From positions 4,436,053-4,500,052 of the forward strand of contig NC_020504.1 of assembly GCF_000349325.1 (NCBI RefSeq): 64,000 bases of DNA. Direction: 5' to 3'. Position 1 is the first letter of the stretch. Every line of letters begins with the position of its first letter. This document shows, piece by piece, positions 56,622 to 64,000 of this stretch. This DNA comes from Streptomyces davaonensis JCM 4913. GTDB lineage: Bacteria > Actinomycetota > Actinomycetes > Streptomycetales > Streptomycetaceae. Under the pieces are notes generated by a model. That model was given only the letters and a program-made list of their open reading frames with translations, did not search any database and had not been told where the DNA came from. The position numbers were made by a program, and so were the translations under genes.

Positions 56622-57671
56622 TCAGCCCCGGACGCCCGCGAGCAGGTCCCGCACCTGGTCGTCGTCCTCCTCGCCCCACAACGGCAGGGTGCCCGTGTCG
56701 CCCCTGCCCCGGCGGTGGAACAGGGCCGATTTCGCCACGTCGTTCAGGTGCTGGACGGTCACGTGCGACGCGCCCTCGATCGCCGCGAGGGCATGGGCGG
56801 CGCGCAGCAGGACGATCTCCCCACGGTGACCGGCGAGTTGGAAGCCCTCGGCGAGCACGGCACAGCCGGTGTAGACGACGGGCTCGATCACGACGCCGCC
56901 CAGGCGGCCTCGTGCGGCCTCCAGAGCGGCACGTTTGTCGGCGTCGGCCTGGAGTGCCTCGGCCATGAACTGCGAGGACGGGTCACCGCGTTCGGTCTCG
57001 AATCTGAGCACCGTCTCGACGATGCGCTGACGCTGCCTCGCCTCGGACTCGGACTCGACCGCGGCCACGAGCCCGAAGCGGTCCAGCAGTTGGGGCCGCA
57101 GCCCGCCCTCGTCCGGGTTCATGGTCCCGACCAGGGTGAACTCCACGTGCTGCGTCTGTTCCGAGCGGTGGTCGCGTTCCAGGGCGAGGATGCCGGTCGA
57201 GGCCGCGTCCAGGATGATGTTGACCAGGTAGTCGTCGAGCAGGTTGATCTCGTCGACGTACAGCATGCGGGCCTTGGACTGCGAAGCCCGCACCAGCAGA
57301 CCGTCGGACTTGTGGGTGTTGCCCCGCATGAGTTCCTTGATCTTCCAGCCGCCCAGCACCCGGTCGTCGGTCGCGCCGATCGGCATGGTCACGGGCAGGC
57401 CGCCCACCGCCATCTTGGTGAAGGCACGCACGGTGGTCGTCTTCGCCGTGCCGCGCTGCCCGGTGGCGAGCACACCTCCGACAGCCGGACAGACATACGC
57501 GATCTCCAGCGCGGTGCGCAGCTCCTCCTGGCCGACGATCAGTGAGTACGGCAGGACGGTCGCCAGGGCAGCCGCCTCCTGGGCGGCCTCGCGTTCCCAC
57601 TCCTCGGCGTACTCGGTGTCCTCCTGGGCCGGGTGGCCGTGGTCGTCCCGCACGTCGTCCGTGTCCGTCAT
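56622..57671 (-). CDS. MoxR/BchI-type AAA+ ATPase
   Basis: 349 residues from ATG 57671, overlapping the membrane protein gene by 4 bases. AAA+ features: Walker A GQRGTAKTTT (71-80; the usual Gly before Lys is Ala), Walker B MLYVDEINLLDD (136-147), sensor 1 GTMNPDEGGLRPQLLDRFG (182-200) with the arginine finger. The sequence is of the ChlI/BchI magnesium-chelatase group, but no tetrapyrrole gene is here. In combination with a vWA partner such ATPases remodel protein complexes. The N-terminal 35 residues are acidic. Confidence 0.9.
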   Translation of the reverse strand: MTDTDDVRDDHGHPAQEDTEYAEEWEREAAQEAAALATVLPYSLIVGQEELRTALEIAYVCPAVGGVLATGQRGTAKTTTVRAFTKMAVGGLPVTMPIGATDDRVLGGWKIKELMRGNTHKSDGLLVRASQSKARMLYVDEINLLDDYLVNIILDAASTGILALERDHRSEQTQHVEFTLVGTMNPDEGGLRPQLLDRFGLVAAVESESEARQRQRIVETVLRFETERGDPSSQFMAEALQADADKRAALEAARGRLGGVVIEPVVYTGCAVLAEGFQLAGHRGEIVLLRAAHALAAIEGASHVTVQHLNDVAKSALFHRRGRGDTGTLPLWGEEDDDQVRDLLAGVRG

Positions 57672-58696
57672 GGCTGTCCCTGTCCGCCGGTGGTGCCCTG
57701 GTCCTGAGGCGTGGTGTAGCGGAAGCCGGGCGGCAGGGGCACGCCCTGGCGCCACAGGTCGCACCACGCGGCCGCGGTCCTGCGTTCCTCGTCGGGCTCC
57801 TCGGGCACCGGTGCGCGCAGGGCCTCCAGCAGCGCGAACCGGTGCAGGTCGAAGGCGACGTTCAGGGACTCGCCGTAGGCCATGGCCGCCCGCACCGCTC
57901 CGCGGTAGGCCACCCACGACACGGCCAGCGGCAGGAGCGCCAGCGTCAGCCACCAGCCGGTCCGCGCCAAGGCGGCGGCCGCGATCAGGGCGGTGACCAA
58001 GGTGGTCACCGCCATCCTGGCCGCGGCGTCCATGGTGTCCCGGCGGTCGTCGACGACCGCCCGGACCGGCTCCCCCAGCACCGCGTACAGGCGCGGCCAC
58101 GCCACCACGGCGTCGTATCCGAACGAGCGCCCCGCGGTGTCCTCGGCGGCGGCAAGGGCGTTGCCCAGCGCGGTGGGCCGGATCAGGTGGTCGCGCAGCG
58201 GATAGCGCCGACGCAGTTCGTCGGCGGCCACTCCAGCGCGCTGTACGACCTCCGGCGCGACGGGGACGGACTGCGTCCAGACACCGGAGGGACCGGGCGG
58301 GACGGGGACGACGGCGGGCAGTTCGGTCCGCCGCTCCCAGGCCTGCTTCTTGCGCAACTGTCGCCCGCGGATCCAGCGGGCCCGGGTGAGCCACTCGGGC
58401 CAGGCGCCCTCCAGCAGCCGGACGACGGAGGTCTGGAGCGGGGCCAGCAGGACGGCGACGAGGGTGACGCCCAGCACGAGCAGCAATATCTCCCCGACAC
58501 CCAGAGCGGCGGCCGTCGCCCAGGCTCGGCTGAATCGGAGGGTCCCGTCGACCGGGGGCCGCCAGCCGCGTGCCCCCGCCCAGAACAGCACGAGGAGGAA
58601 GAAGGCCGCCGCGTACGTCGGCAGATAGCCCACCAGGAAGAACCGTCGTCCCCCGGCGAGCCCGGCGGGCGGCTGCATCGATGCGCCGAGCTTCAC
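57668..58696 (-). CDS. Multi-pass membrane protein of the VMAP-like operon
   Basis: 342 residues from GTG 58696, which overlaps the upstream stop by 4 bases (GTGA). TM helices are predicted at about 18-41, 65-88, and two more near 235-285 (MAVTTLVTALIAAAALARTGWWLTLALLPLAVSWVAYRG). Between the second and third is a soluble section of about 140 residues rich in charged residues. No family is recognised. It may anchor the ATPase/vWA complex to the membrane, or act as the membrane target of the response. Confidence 0.7.
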   Translation of the reverse strand: MKLGASMQPPAGLAGGRRFFLVGYLPTYAAAFFLLVLFWAGARGWRPPVDGTLRFSRAWATAAALGVGEILLLVLGVTLVAVLLAPLQTSVVRLLEGAWPEWLTRARWIRGRQLRKKQAWERRTELPAVVPVPPGPSGVWTQSVPVAPEVVQRAGVAADELRRRYPLRDHLIRPTALGNALAAAEDTAGRSFGYDAVVAWPRLYAVLGEPVRAVVDDRRDTMDAAARMAVTTLVTALIAAAALARTGWWLTLALLPLAVSWVAYRGAVRAAMAYGESLNVAFDLHRFALLEALRAPVPEEPDEERRTAAAWCDLWRQGVPLPPGFRYTTPQDQGTTGGQGQP

Positions 58697-59148
58697 CGCA
58701 CCAGCTCCATCACTCCGTGGGCGGTGCACCGGGGGAGGTTTCCGGCGTCGTAGTACGCGCGTAACTCGCCTCCGCCGCAGGTCCGGCACACGAACAGCAG
58801 GGCCCGGTAGTGCGTCGACACGCCCGGCAGGCCGGCGCGGTCACCGGCCCCCCAGTCCGCGGCGGCGCCGCCCGGGGGCGCCTGGGTTCCTGCCACGCCC
58901 AGGGACTCGCGGATGCGCGCACGCGTGCTGATGCCTATGCCGGCGCCGTCGGCGGCTCCGGGGACCCGGATCGCCACGCCCTCGTAGGTGGGATGGTCCC
59001 GGAAGAGGGCCGCGATCCGGCGGGCGAGGGGTGCCACGCGGTCCTGGTGCGGATCCGCGTCGACGGCGACGTCATACGTGGTCAGTCCGGGATCGACGAG
59101 TCCGCCGTACAGTTCCCGCGCCAAGGCGGCCAAGTCGTCGTCCGGCAC
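58693..59148 (-). CDS. Small zinc-ribbon-like protein, first gene of the VMAP-like operon
   Basis: 151 residues from GTG 59148, chosen for its aggagg ribosome-binding site. The N-terminal half (DDDLAALARELYGG ... FRDHPTYEGVAIRVP) is alpha/beta with no known match. The end has C-x2-C (FVCRTCGGGE) and C-x2-H (PRCTAHG), a probable zinc ribbon. It starts the operon of six coupled genes. No function can be given. Confidence 0.7.
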   Translation of the reverse strand: MPDDDLAALARELYGGLVDPGLTTYDVAVDADPHQDRVAPLARRIAALFRDHPTYEGVAIRVPGAADGAGIGISTRARIRESLGVAGTQAPPGGAAADWGAGDRAGLPGVSTHYRALLFVCRTCGGGELRAYYDAGNLPRCTAHGVMELVR

Positions 59149-59320
59149 CGGCCCACCCTCCTGCCCCCGCGGCGCGGCCACGCCACCACATGCCCTTCGT
59201 GGTGTTCGGTAAGCGCCGATTGTACGGAGATCCAACCGGGCGGGAAGGCCTGTTGCCCCAACTTCCCACGCTGTCCCGGGGCTCGGCGGGCTTGTCAGTG
59301 GCCCGCGTTACGGTGTGCGC

Positions 59321-60730
59321 ATGGCTGCCCGTACGAAGACCGCCAAGGAGCGTCCGTCCTACCGCTGCACCGAGTGCGGCTGGCAGACGGCCAAGTGGCT
59401 CGGTCGGTGCCCCGAGTGTCAGGCCTGGGGGACGATCGAGGAGTACGGCGCGCCCGCGGTCCGTACGACGGCGCCGGGGCGTGTCACGACGTCCGCGCTG
59501 CCCATCGGCCAGGTCGACGGACGGCAGGCCACCGCCCGCCCCACCGGAGTGCCCGAGCTGGACCGCGTCCTCGGTGGCGGCCTCGTGCCCGGCGCCGTGG
59601 TGCTGCTCGCGGGCGAACCCGGCGTCGGCAAGTCCACGCTGCTGCTGGACGTCGCGGCCAAGTCGGCCAGTGACGAGCACCGCACCCTCTATGTGACCGG
59701 CGAGGAGTCGGCGAGCCAGGTGCGGCTGCGCGCCGACCGCATCAAGGCCCTCGACGATCATCTGTACCTCGCCGCCGAGACGGATCTGGCGGCCGTGCTC
59801 GGCCACTTGGACGCGGTCAAGCCGTCCCTGCTGATCCTCGACTCCGTGCAGACGGTCGCCTCACCGGAGATCGACGGCGCCCCCGGCGGCATGGCGCAGG
59901 TGCGGGAGGTCGCGGGCGCGCTGATCCGGGCCTCCAAGGACCGCGGGATGTCCACGCTGCTCGTGGGCCATGTCACCAAGGACGGCGCCATCGCGGGCCC
60001 CCGCCTGCTGGAGCACCTCGTGGACGTCGTCCTGCACTTCGAGGGCGACCGGCACGCGCGCCTGCGCCTGGTGCGCGGCGTCAAGAACCGCTACGGCGCG
60101 ACCGACGAGGTCGGCTGCTTCGAACTGCACGACGAGGGCATTACGGGCCTTGCCGACCCGAGCGGACTTTTCCTGACCCGTCGTGACGAACCGGTCCCCG
60201 GCACCTGTCTGACGGTCACCCTGGAGGGCCGCCGCCCGCTCGTCGCCGAAGTGCAGGCGCTCACCGTCGACTCGCAGATCCCCTCCCCGCGCCGCACCAC
60301 CTCCGGACTGGAGACCTCCCGGGTGTCGATGATGCTCGCGGTCCTGGAGCAGCGGGGCCGGATCAGCGCGCTCGGCAAGCGGGACATCTACTCCGCGACG
60401 GTCGGCGGAGTGAAGCTCTCCGAGCCCGCCGCGGACCTCGCCATCGCCCTCGCGCTGGCCAGCGCCGCCAGCGACACCCCGCTGCCCAAGAACCTCGTCG
60501 CGATCGGCGAGGTGGGCCTCGCCGGCGAGGTCAGACGGGTCACGGGCGTGCAGCGACGGCTCGCCGAAGCGCACCGGCTGGGCTTCACGCACGCGCTCGT
60601 GCCGGGCGATCCCGGCAAGATCCCTCCCGGTATGAAGGTGCTGGAAGTCGCGGACATAGGGGACGCTCTCCGGGTCCTTCCGCGCTCGCGTCGCCGAGAG
60701 GCCCCACGGGACGAGGAGGACCGCCGGTAG
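59321..60730 (+). CDS. radA: DNA repair protein RadA
   Basis: 469 residues from ATG 59321. N-terminal C4 zinc finger (Cys16, 19, 30, 33: YRCTECGWQTAKWLGRCPEC), RecA-like ATPase with Walker A GEPGVGKST (98-106) and the RadA-specific KNRYG motif, then a Lon-protease-like C-terminal domain (NLVAIGEVGLAGEVRRV). RadA promotes branch migration during recombination. No ribosome-binding site precedes it, so translation may be leaderless. It is followed by disA 81 bases further on, a constant pair. Confidence 0.96.
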   Translation: MAARTKTAKERPSYRCTECGWQTAKWLGRCPECQAWGTIEEYGAPAVRTTAPGRVTTSALPIGQVDGRQATARPTGVPELDRVLGGGLVPGAVVLLAGEPGVGKSTLLLDVAAKSASDEHRTLYVTGEESASQVRLRADRIKALDDHLYLAAETDLAAVLGHLDAVKPSLLILDSVQTVASPEIDGAPGGMAQVREVAGALIRASKDRGMSTLLVGHVTKDGAIAGPRLLEHLVDVVLHFEGDRHARLRLVRGVKNRYGATDEVGCFELHDEGITGLADPSGLFLTRRDEPVPGTCLTVTLEGRRPLVAEVQALTVDSQIPSPRRTTSGLETSRVSMMLAVLEQRGRISALGKRDIYSATVGGVKLSEPAADLAIALALASAASDTPLPKNLVAIGEVGLAGEVRRVTGVQRRLAEAHRLGFTHALVPGDPGKIPPGMKVLEVADIGDALRVLPRSRRREAPRDEEDRR

Positions 60731-60811
60731 ACTTTGCCCTGGTCTCGCCCGTCCGTACGAACCGAGTGTGCGAAACGGGAGCGCCCCAGAACCTGCGACC
60801 GGAGGAGTGCA

Positions 60812-61936
60812 GTGGCAGCCAACGACCGGGCAGCAGCTCCCGGAAAGTCCGGTGGGAGCTCCGGTGCCGATGGCCTGATGCGCGCCTCACTGAGCGCCGT
60901 GGCACCCGGCACGGCCCTGCGCGACGGCCTTGAGCGGATCCTCCGCGGCAACACCGGAGGACTCATCGTGCTGGGCTCCGACAAGACCGTCGAGGCCATG
61001 TGCACGGGCGGATTCGTGCTGGACGTCGAGTTCACGGCGACCCGGCTGCGGGAGCTGTGCAAGCTCGACGGCGGCATCGTGGTCTCCTCGGACCTGTCGA
61101 AGATCCTGCGCGCGGGCGTGCAGCTGGTGCCGGATCCGACGATCCCGACGGAGGAGACGGGCACCCGGCACCGTACGGCGGACCGGGTCAGCAAGCAGGT
61201 CGGATTCCCGGTCGTCTCCGTGTCCCAGTCGATGCGGCTGATCGCGCTGTACGTCGACGGTCAGCGCCGGGTCCTGGAGGACTCGGCCGCGATCCTCTCC
61301 CGCGCGAACCAGGCCCTCGCGACCCTGGAGCGGTACAAGCTGCGGCTGGACGAGGTCGCGGGAACGTTGTCAGCGCTGGAGATCGAGGACCTGGTGACGG
61401 TCCGGGACGTCTCCGCGGTGGCGCAGCGTCTTGAGATGGTCCGGCGGATCGCCACCGAGATCGCCGAGTACGTGGTGGAGCTGGGCACCGACGGGCGGCT
61501 CCTCGCGCTTCAGCTGGACGAGCTGATCGCGGGCGTCGAGCCCGAGAGGGAGCTGGTCGTACGGGACTACGTGCCCGAGCCGACGGCGAAGCGGTCCCGT
61601 ACGGTCGAGGAGGCGCTGTACGAGCTGGACGCACTGAGCCATGCGGAGCTGCTGGAACTGCCTACCGTGGCACGGGCGTTGGGGTACACCGGGTCTCCTG
61701 AGGCGCTGGACTCCGCGGTGTCGCCGCGCGGGTTCCGGCTGCTGGCGAAGGTGCCGCGGCTGCCCGGGGCCATCATCGACCGGCTGGTGGAGCACTTCGG
61801 CGGGCTCCAGAAGCTGCTCGCCGCGAGTGTGGACGATCTCCAGACGGTGGACGGGGTCGGCGAGGCCCGGGCACGGAGCGTGCGCGAGGGGCTGTCGCGG
61901 CTGGCGGAGTCCTCGATTCTGGAGCGGTACGTCTAG
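60812..61936 (+). CDS. disA: DNA integrity scanning diadenylate cyclase DisA
   Basis: 374 residues from GTG 60812 (ggaggag ribosome-binding site). The DAC domain has [11 protein letters not shown] (the DGA position reads DGG) and GTRHRTADR (RHR motif); it makes c-di-AMP from two ATP. The linker and C-terminal helix-hairpin-helix (about 340-370, [19 protein letters not shown]) bind branched DNA. c-di-AMP controls potassium and osmotic balance and development in Streptomyces. Downstream partner of radA, which acts with DisA at recombination structures. Confidence 0.96.
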   Translation: MAANDRAAAPGKSGGSSGADGLMRASLSAVAPGTALRDGLERILRGNTGGLIVLGSDKTVEAMCTGGFVLDVEFTATRLRELCKLDGGIVVSSDLSKILRAGVQLVPDPTIPTEETGTRHRTADRVSKQVGFPVVSVSQSMRLIALYVDGQRRVLEDSAAILSRANQALATLERYKLRLDEVAGTLSALEIEDLVTVRDVSAVAQRLEMVRRIATEIAEYVVELGTDGRLLALQLDELIAGVEPERELVVRDYVPEPTAKRSRTVEEALYELDALSHAELLELPTVARALGYTGSPEALDSAVSPRGFRLLAKVPRLPGAIIDRLVEHFGGLQKLLAASVDDLQTVDGVGEARARSVREGLSRLAESSILERYV

Positions 61937-61943
61937 CTGTCGC

Positions 61944-61982
61944 GGGGGGTGGGCGCAGGCTGGGCGCCTGGCCCCTGCCCCC
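61944..61982. terminator. Imperfect terminator hairpin after disA
   Basis: GGGGGTGGGCGCAGG pairs with CCTGGCCCCTGCCCCC with small bulges, in the gap between disA and the convergent gene. Weaker than the other hairpins in the window. Confidence 0.4.
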
Positions 61983-61990
61983 TAGTCCTT

Positions 61991-62809
61991 CTAGTCCTTC
62001 TCCAGTACGAACGACGTCTGCGCCTTCGCGAAGCCCGGAGTGGTCGCCTCGACCAGGTACGTGCCCGCCCCTGCCGAACCCGCCGGAGGCGTCGCGCACT
62101 CGGGGGCGCTCGGCTTGCGGTCCCACTTGACCGTGTAGGTGACGCTGCTGTCGGCCGCCACCCGGAAGATCAGGTTGCCCGCCGTCTTGGGGCAGTGCTC
62201 CGAGGACCAGTAGTCCTCGTCGCTGTCGGCCTGAGTGATCGTCAGGACCGCGTTCTTCGGGCCGAGATCGACCTTGCAGTCGCCGCCGGAGGAGTTGGTC
62301 GCGGTGAGTTCCAGCGTGGGGGTCTCACCGGGGTCGTAGGTGTTACGGGCGCTGCGGACCGTCAACTTCACCGCGCTCGCAGTGCAGTTGGGCAGCGAGG
62401 AGCCCGCCGGAAGCGTGTCGCCCGCGCCGACCCCCGTACCGCCGGCGGAGCCGCCACCGGCGCTTCCCTCGGCCCCCGAGCCGCCGGAACCGGCGCCGTC
62501 GTCGGTCCCGGAGCCGTCACCGGAGCCCGAACCCGCCGTGTCCCCCGAGCCGCCGTCCTCCGACTCGTCGCGCCCGCCCGGCGCCTGGCTGATCGCCGGA
62601 CCGGAGCCGGAGGGCCCCGGTGTGATGGTCGACGGCGCGGGATTCTTGCCGTTGGACCCGTTGGCGCCGTTCTTGCCGCCCCCTCCGCCCGAGGCGAGCA
62701 CCCACGCGATCAGCAGCGCCAACAGGGCTAGTACGGACAGCAGTACGGCCCTCCGTCGCCAGTAGATGGAGGAGGGAAGCGGCCCGACCGGATTGCGCAG
62801 AGATCCCAC
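61991..62809 (-). CDS. Membrane-anchored protein with low-complexity linker and exported domain
   Basis: 272 residues from GTG 62809. A short inner tail, one TM helix at about 20-40, a Gly/Ser/Asp/Pro low-complexity stalk (41-140), and a Cys-containing extracytoplasmic beta domain (about 140-272) with KLTVRSARNTYDPGETPTLELTATNSSGGDCKVDLGPKN ... YTVKWDRKPSAPECATPP. The domain looks immunoglobulin-like. TACAGT stands 7 bases before the GTG, so the mRNA may be leaderless. It is a conserved neighbour of disA; function not known. Confidence 0.75.
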   Translation of the reverse strand: MGSLRNPVGPLPSSIYWRRRAVLLSVLALLALLIAWVLASGGGGGKNGANGSNGKNPAPSTITPGPSGSGPAISQAPGGRDESEDGGSGDTAGSGSGDGSGTDDGAGSGGSGAEGSAGGGSAGGTGVGAGDTLPAGSSLPNCTASAVKLTVRSARNTYDPGETPTLELTATNSSGGDCKVDLGPKNAVLTITQADSDEDYWSSEHCPKTAGNLIFRVAADSSVTYTVKWDRKPSAPECATPPAGSAGAGTYLVEATTPGFAKAQTSFVLEKD

Positions 62810-63105
62810 GGCGCAAACTGTACGAGAGATCGGCGGGTTCGCTTGCCCTACCCGCCGCCCTGGGCCACAACTTTTCCGGATCATCATCCCGGAGAGCCGC
62901 CGCGACCGGCGGGGAACTCCACGCCGGGGCCCGTCCGTTGATGAGAACGACGGTCGTGCCGCCCGGCCTCCTCGCGACTCCGCCCAGCGGTACGGCCGTC
63001 CCGGCCCGGTCCGCTTCCCGGCGAACCCGCGGAGCAGGTCCCGTACCCCCATGGGGTGGCGGTCCCCCCGTGCCCCCGTCCCCGCATGGCAGGATCGGTA
63101 GGGCC

Positions 63106-64000
63106 ATGACTGCGCCCACAGAGTCCGAAGCCCGCCCCGAGCCCCTAGGCGGCGAGGCGTCCCGCGGAGAGCCGCTGCACGCCCCCGTCATCGACTGGTT
63201 CGACGACCACGCCCGCGATCTGCCCTGGCGGCGGCCGGAGGCCGGACCATGGGGGGTGATGGTCAGCGAGTTCATGCTCCAGCAGACCCCGGTGAACCGG
63301 GTCCTGCCCGTCTACGAACAGTGGCTGGCCCGCTGGCCGCGCCCCGCCGGCCTCGCCGAGGAGGCACCCGGCGAGGCCGTCCGGGCCTGGGGACGGCTCG
63401 GCTATCCCCGCCGCGCACTGCGGCTGCACGGCGCCGCGGTGGCGATAACGGAACGGCACGGCGGTGACGTACCGACCGATCACGCGCAACTGCTCGCGCT
63501 GCCCGGCATCGGGGAGTACACCGCCGCGGCGGTCGCCTCCTTCGCGTACGGGCAGCGGCATCCGGTGCTCGACACCAACGTCCGCCGGGTGTTCGCGCGA
63601 GCGGTGACCGGGGTGCGGTACCCGCCGAACGCGACCACCGCCGCCGAGCGCAAGCTGGCCCGCGCGCTGCTGCCCGAGGACGAGCCGACGGCCGCGCGCT
63701 GGGCCGCCGCCTCCATGGAGCTGGGCGCGCTGGTGTGCACGGCGAAGAACGAGTCGTGCCACCGCTGTCCGATCGCCGCGCAGTGCGCCTGGCGCGTTGC
63801 GGGCAAGCCGGAGCACGAAGGTCCGCCGCGCCGCGGCCAGACCTACGCCGGCACCGACCGCCAGGTCCGCGGCAAGCTGCTCGCCGTACTGCGGGAGGCG
63901 CACGCGCCCGTGCCGCAGGCGGCCCTCGACCGGGTGTGGCACGAGCCGGTGCAGCGCGCCCGCGCGCTGGACGGACTGGTCTCGGACGGACTGGTCGAGC
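63106..64000 (+). CDS. mutY: A/G-specific adenine glycosylase MutY (partial, 3' end outside)
   Basis: The first 298 codons. The HhH-GPD fold is complete: catalytic Glu55 in SEFMLQQTPV, the helix-hairpin-helix LPGIGEYTAAAV, Asp156 in VLDTNVRRVF, and the iron-sulphur loop C211-x6-C218-x2-C221-x5-C227. MutY removes adenine opposite 8-oxoguanine. The C-terminal 8-oxoG-recognition domain begins near residue 260 and is cut by the window edge. Start ATG 63106 is fixed by the aggatcgg sequence upstream. Confidence 0.95.
   Translation, partial: MTAPTESEARPEPLGGEASRGEPLHAPVIDWFDDHARDLPWRRPEAGPWGVMVSEFMLQQTPVNRVLPVYEQWLARWPRPAGLAEEAPGEAVRAWGRLGYPRRALRLHGAAVAITERHGGDVPTDHAQLLALPGIGEYTAAAVASFAYGQRHPVLDTNVRRVFARAVTGVRYPPNATTAAERKLARALLPEDEPTAARWAAASMELGALVCTAKNESCHRCPIAAQCAWRVAGKPEHEGPPRRGQTYAGTDRQVRGKLLAVLREAHAPVPQAALDRVWHEPVQRARALDGLVSDGLVE

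Noticed and set aside
56622..57671. Magnesium or cobalt chelatase subunit I
   Set aside because: Although BchI-like, it is coupled to CHAT, STAND and vWA genes and not to cobN/chlH, so a chelatase role is unlikely.
59290..59320. A -35/-10 promoter for leaderless radA (TTGTCA ... TACGGT)
   Set aside because: The spacing is 11 bases, too short for a normal promoter.

Overview
The window looks like chromosomal core DNA from a Streptomyces species, of the S. coelicolor / S. avermitilis type. The support is very high G+C with strong third-position GC bias, frequent GTG starts, 4-base ATGA/GTGA gene overlaps, a 1527-nt 16S gene, and the syntenic blocks rex-hemA-hemC-cobA/hemD-hemB, bldN-rsbN, and radA-disA-mutY. 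It opens inside argS and closes inside mutY.

Layout. 0-7 kb holds the argS tail, a secreted peptidoglycan-binding-like protein, three membrane-tethered XRE helix-turn-helix proteins with different exported domains, an arylamine N-acetyltransferase, a PLP aminotransferase and two lipoproteins. 7-15 kb is haem biosynthesis: hemB, then a rex-hemA-hemC-cobA/hemD operon with coupled start/stop codons and a Rex operator upstream, interrupted by one convergent FAD oxidoreductase. 15-22 kb is developmental: the ECF sigma factor BldN, its anti-sigma RsbN behind a good match to a BldN-type promoter, and a small excisionase-like HTH protein. An acyltransferase, an epimerase and the 32-residue ribosomal protein bS22 lie among them. 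22-26 kb has an unassigned conserved gene, AcuC, an MFS transporter and a HAD hydrolase.

26.3-32 kb is a complete rRNA operon on the minus strand (16S-23S-5S, no tRNA in the spacer). A GNRA-looped terminator, the 23S processing stem and a leader with repeated promoter-like elements are visible. It is followed on the plus strand by trpS, preceded by a 13-codon leader peptide with tandem Trp codons and a full attenuator (ribosome-mediated attenuation of the auxiliary tryptophanyl-tRNA synthetase). 33-46 kb holds proC, an ABC-2 exporter, a SulP transporter, a methyltransferase, a cluster of SH3-like genes (two intact, one broken), a Ser/Thr kinase with a PQQ-type propeller, ilvD, a TetR regulator, a TIM-barrel isomerase and a Ppx/GppA phosphatase. 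47 kb has a small MITE-like palindromic element between two convergent genes, then an unusual sigma-like/zinc-finger/TM/BACON-domain protein.

49.8-59.1 kb is the standout accessory locus: six minus-strand genes in one tightly coupled operon. In transcription order they encode a small zinc-ribbon protein, a four-TM protein, a MoxR/BchI-type AAA+ ATPase, a BchD-like protein (degenerate AAA plus vWA), a CHAT-family caspase-like peptidase, and a 1197-residue NB-ARC/TPR STAND protein whose C-terminus resembles the VMAP-C domain. I interpret it as a vWA-MoxR-VMAP type conflict or programmed-death system with a CHAT protease as probable effector. 59.3-64 kb returns to housekeeping: radA, disA (c-di-AMP synthesis), a membrane-anchored protein and mutY.
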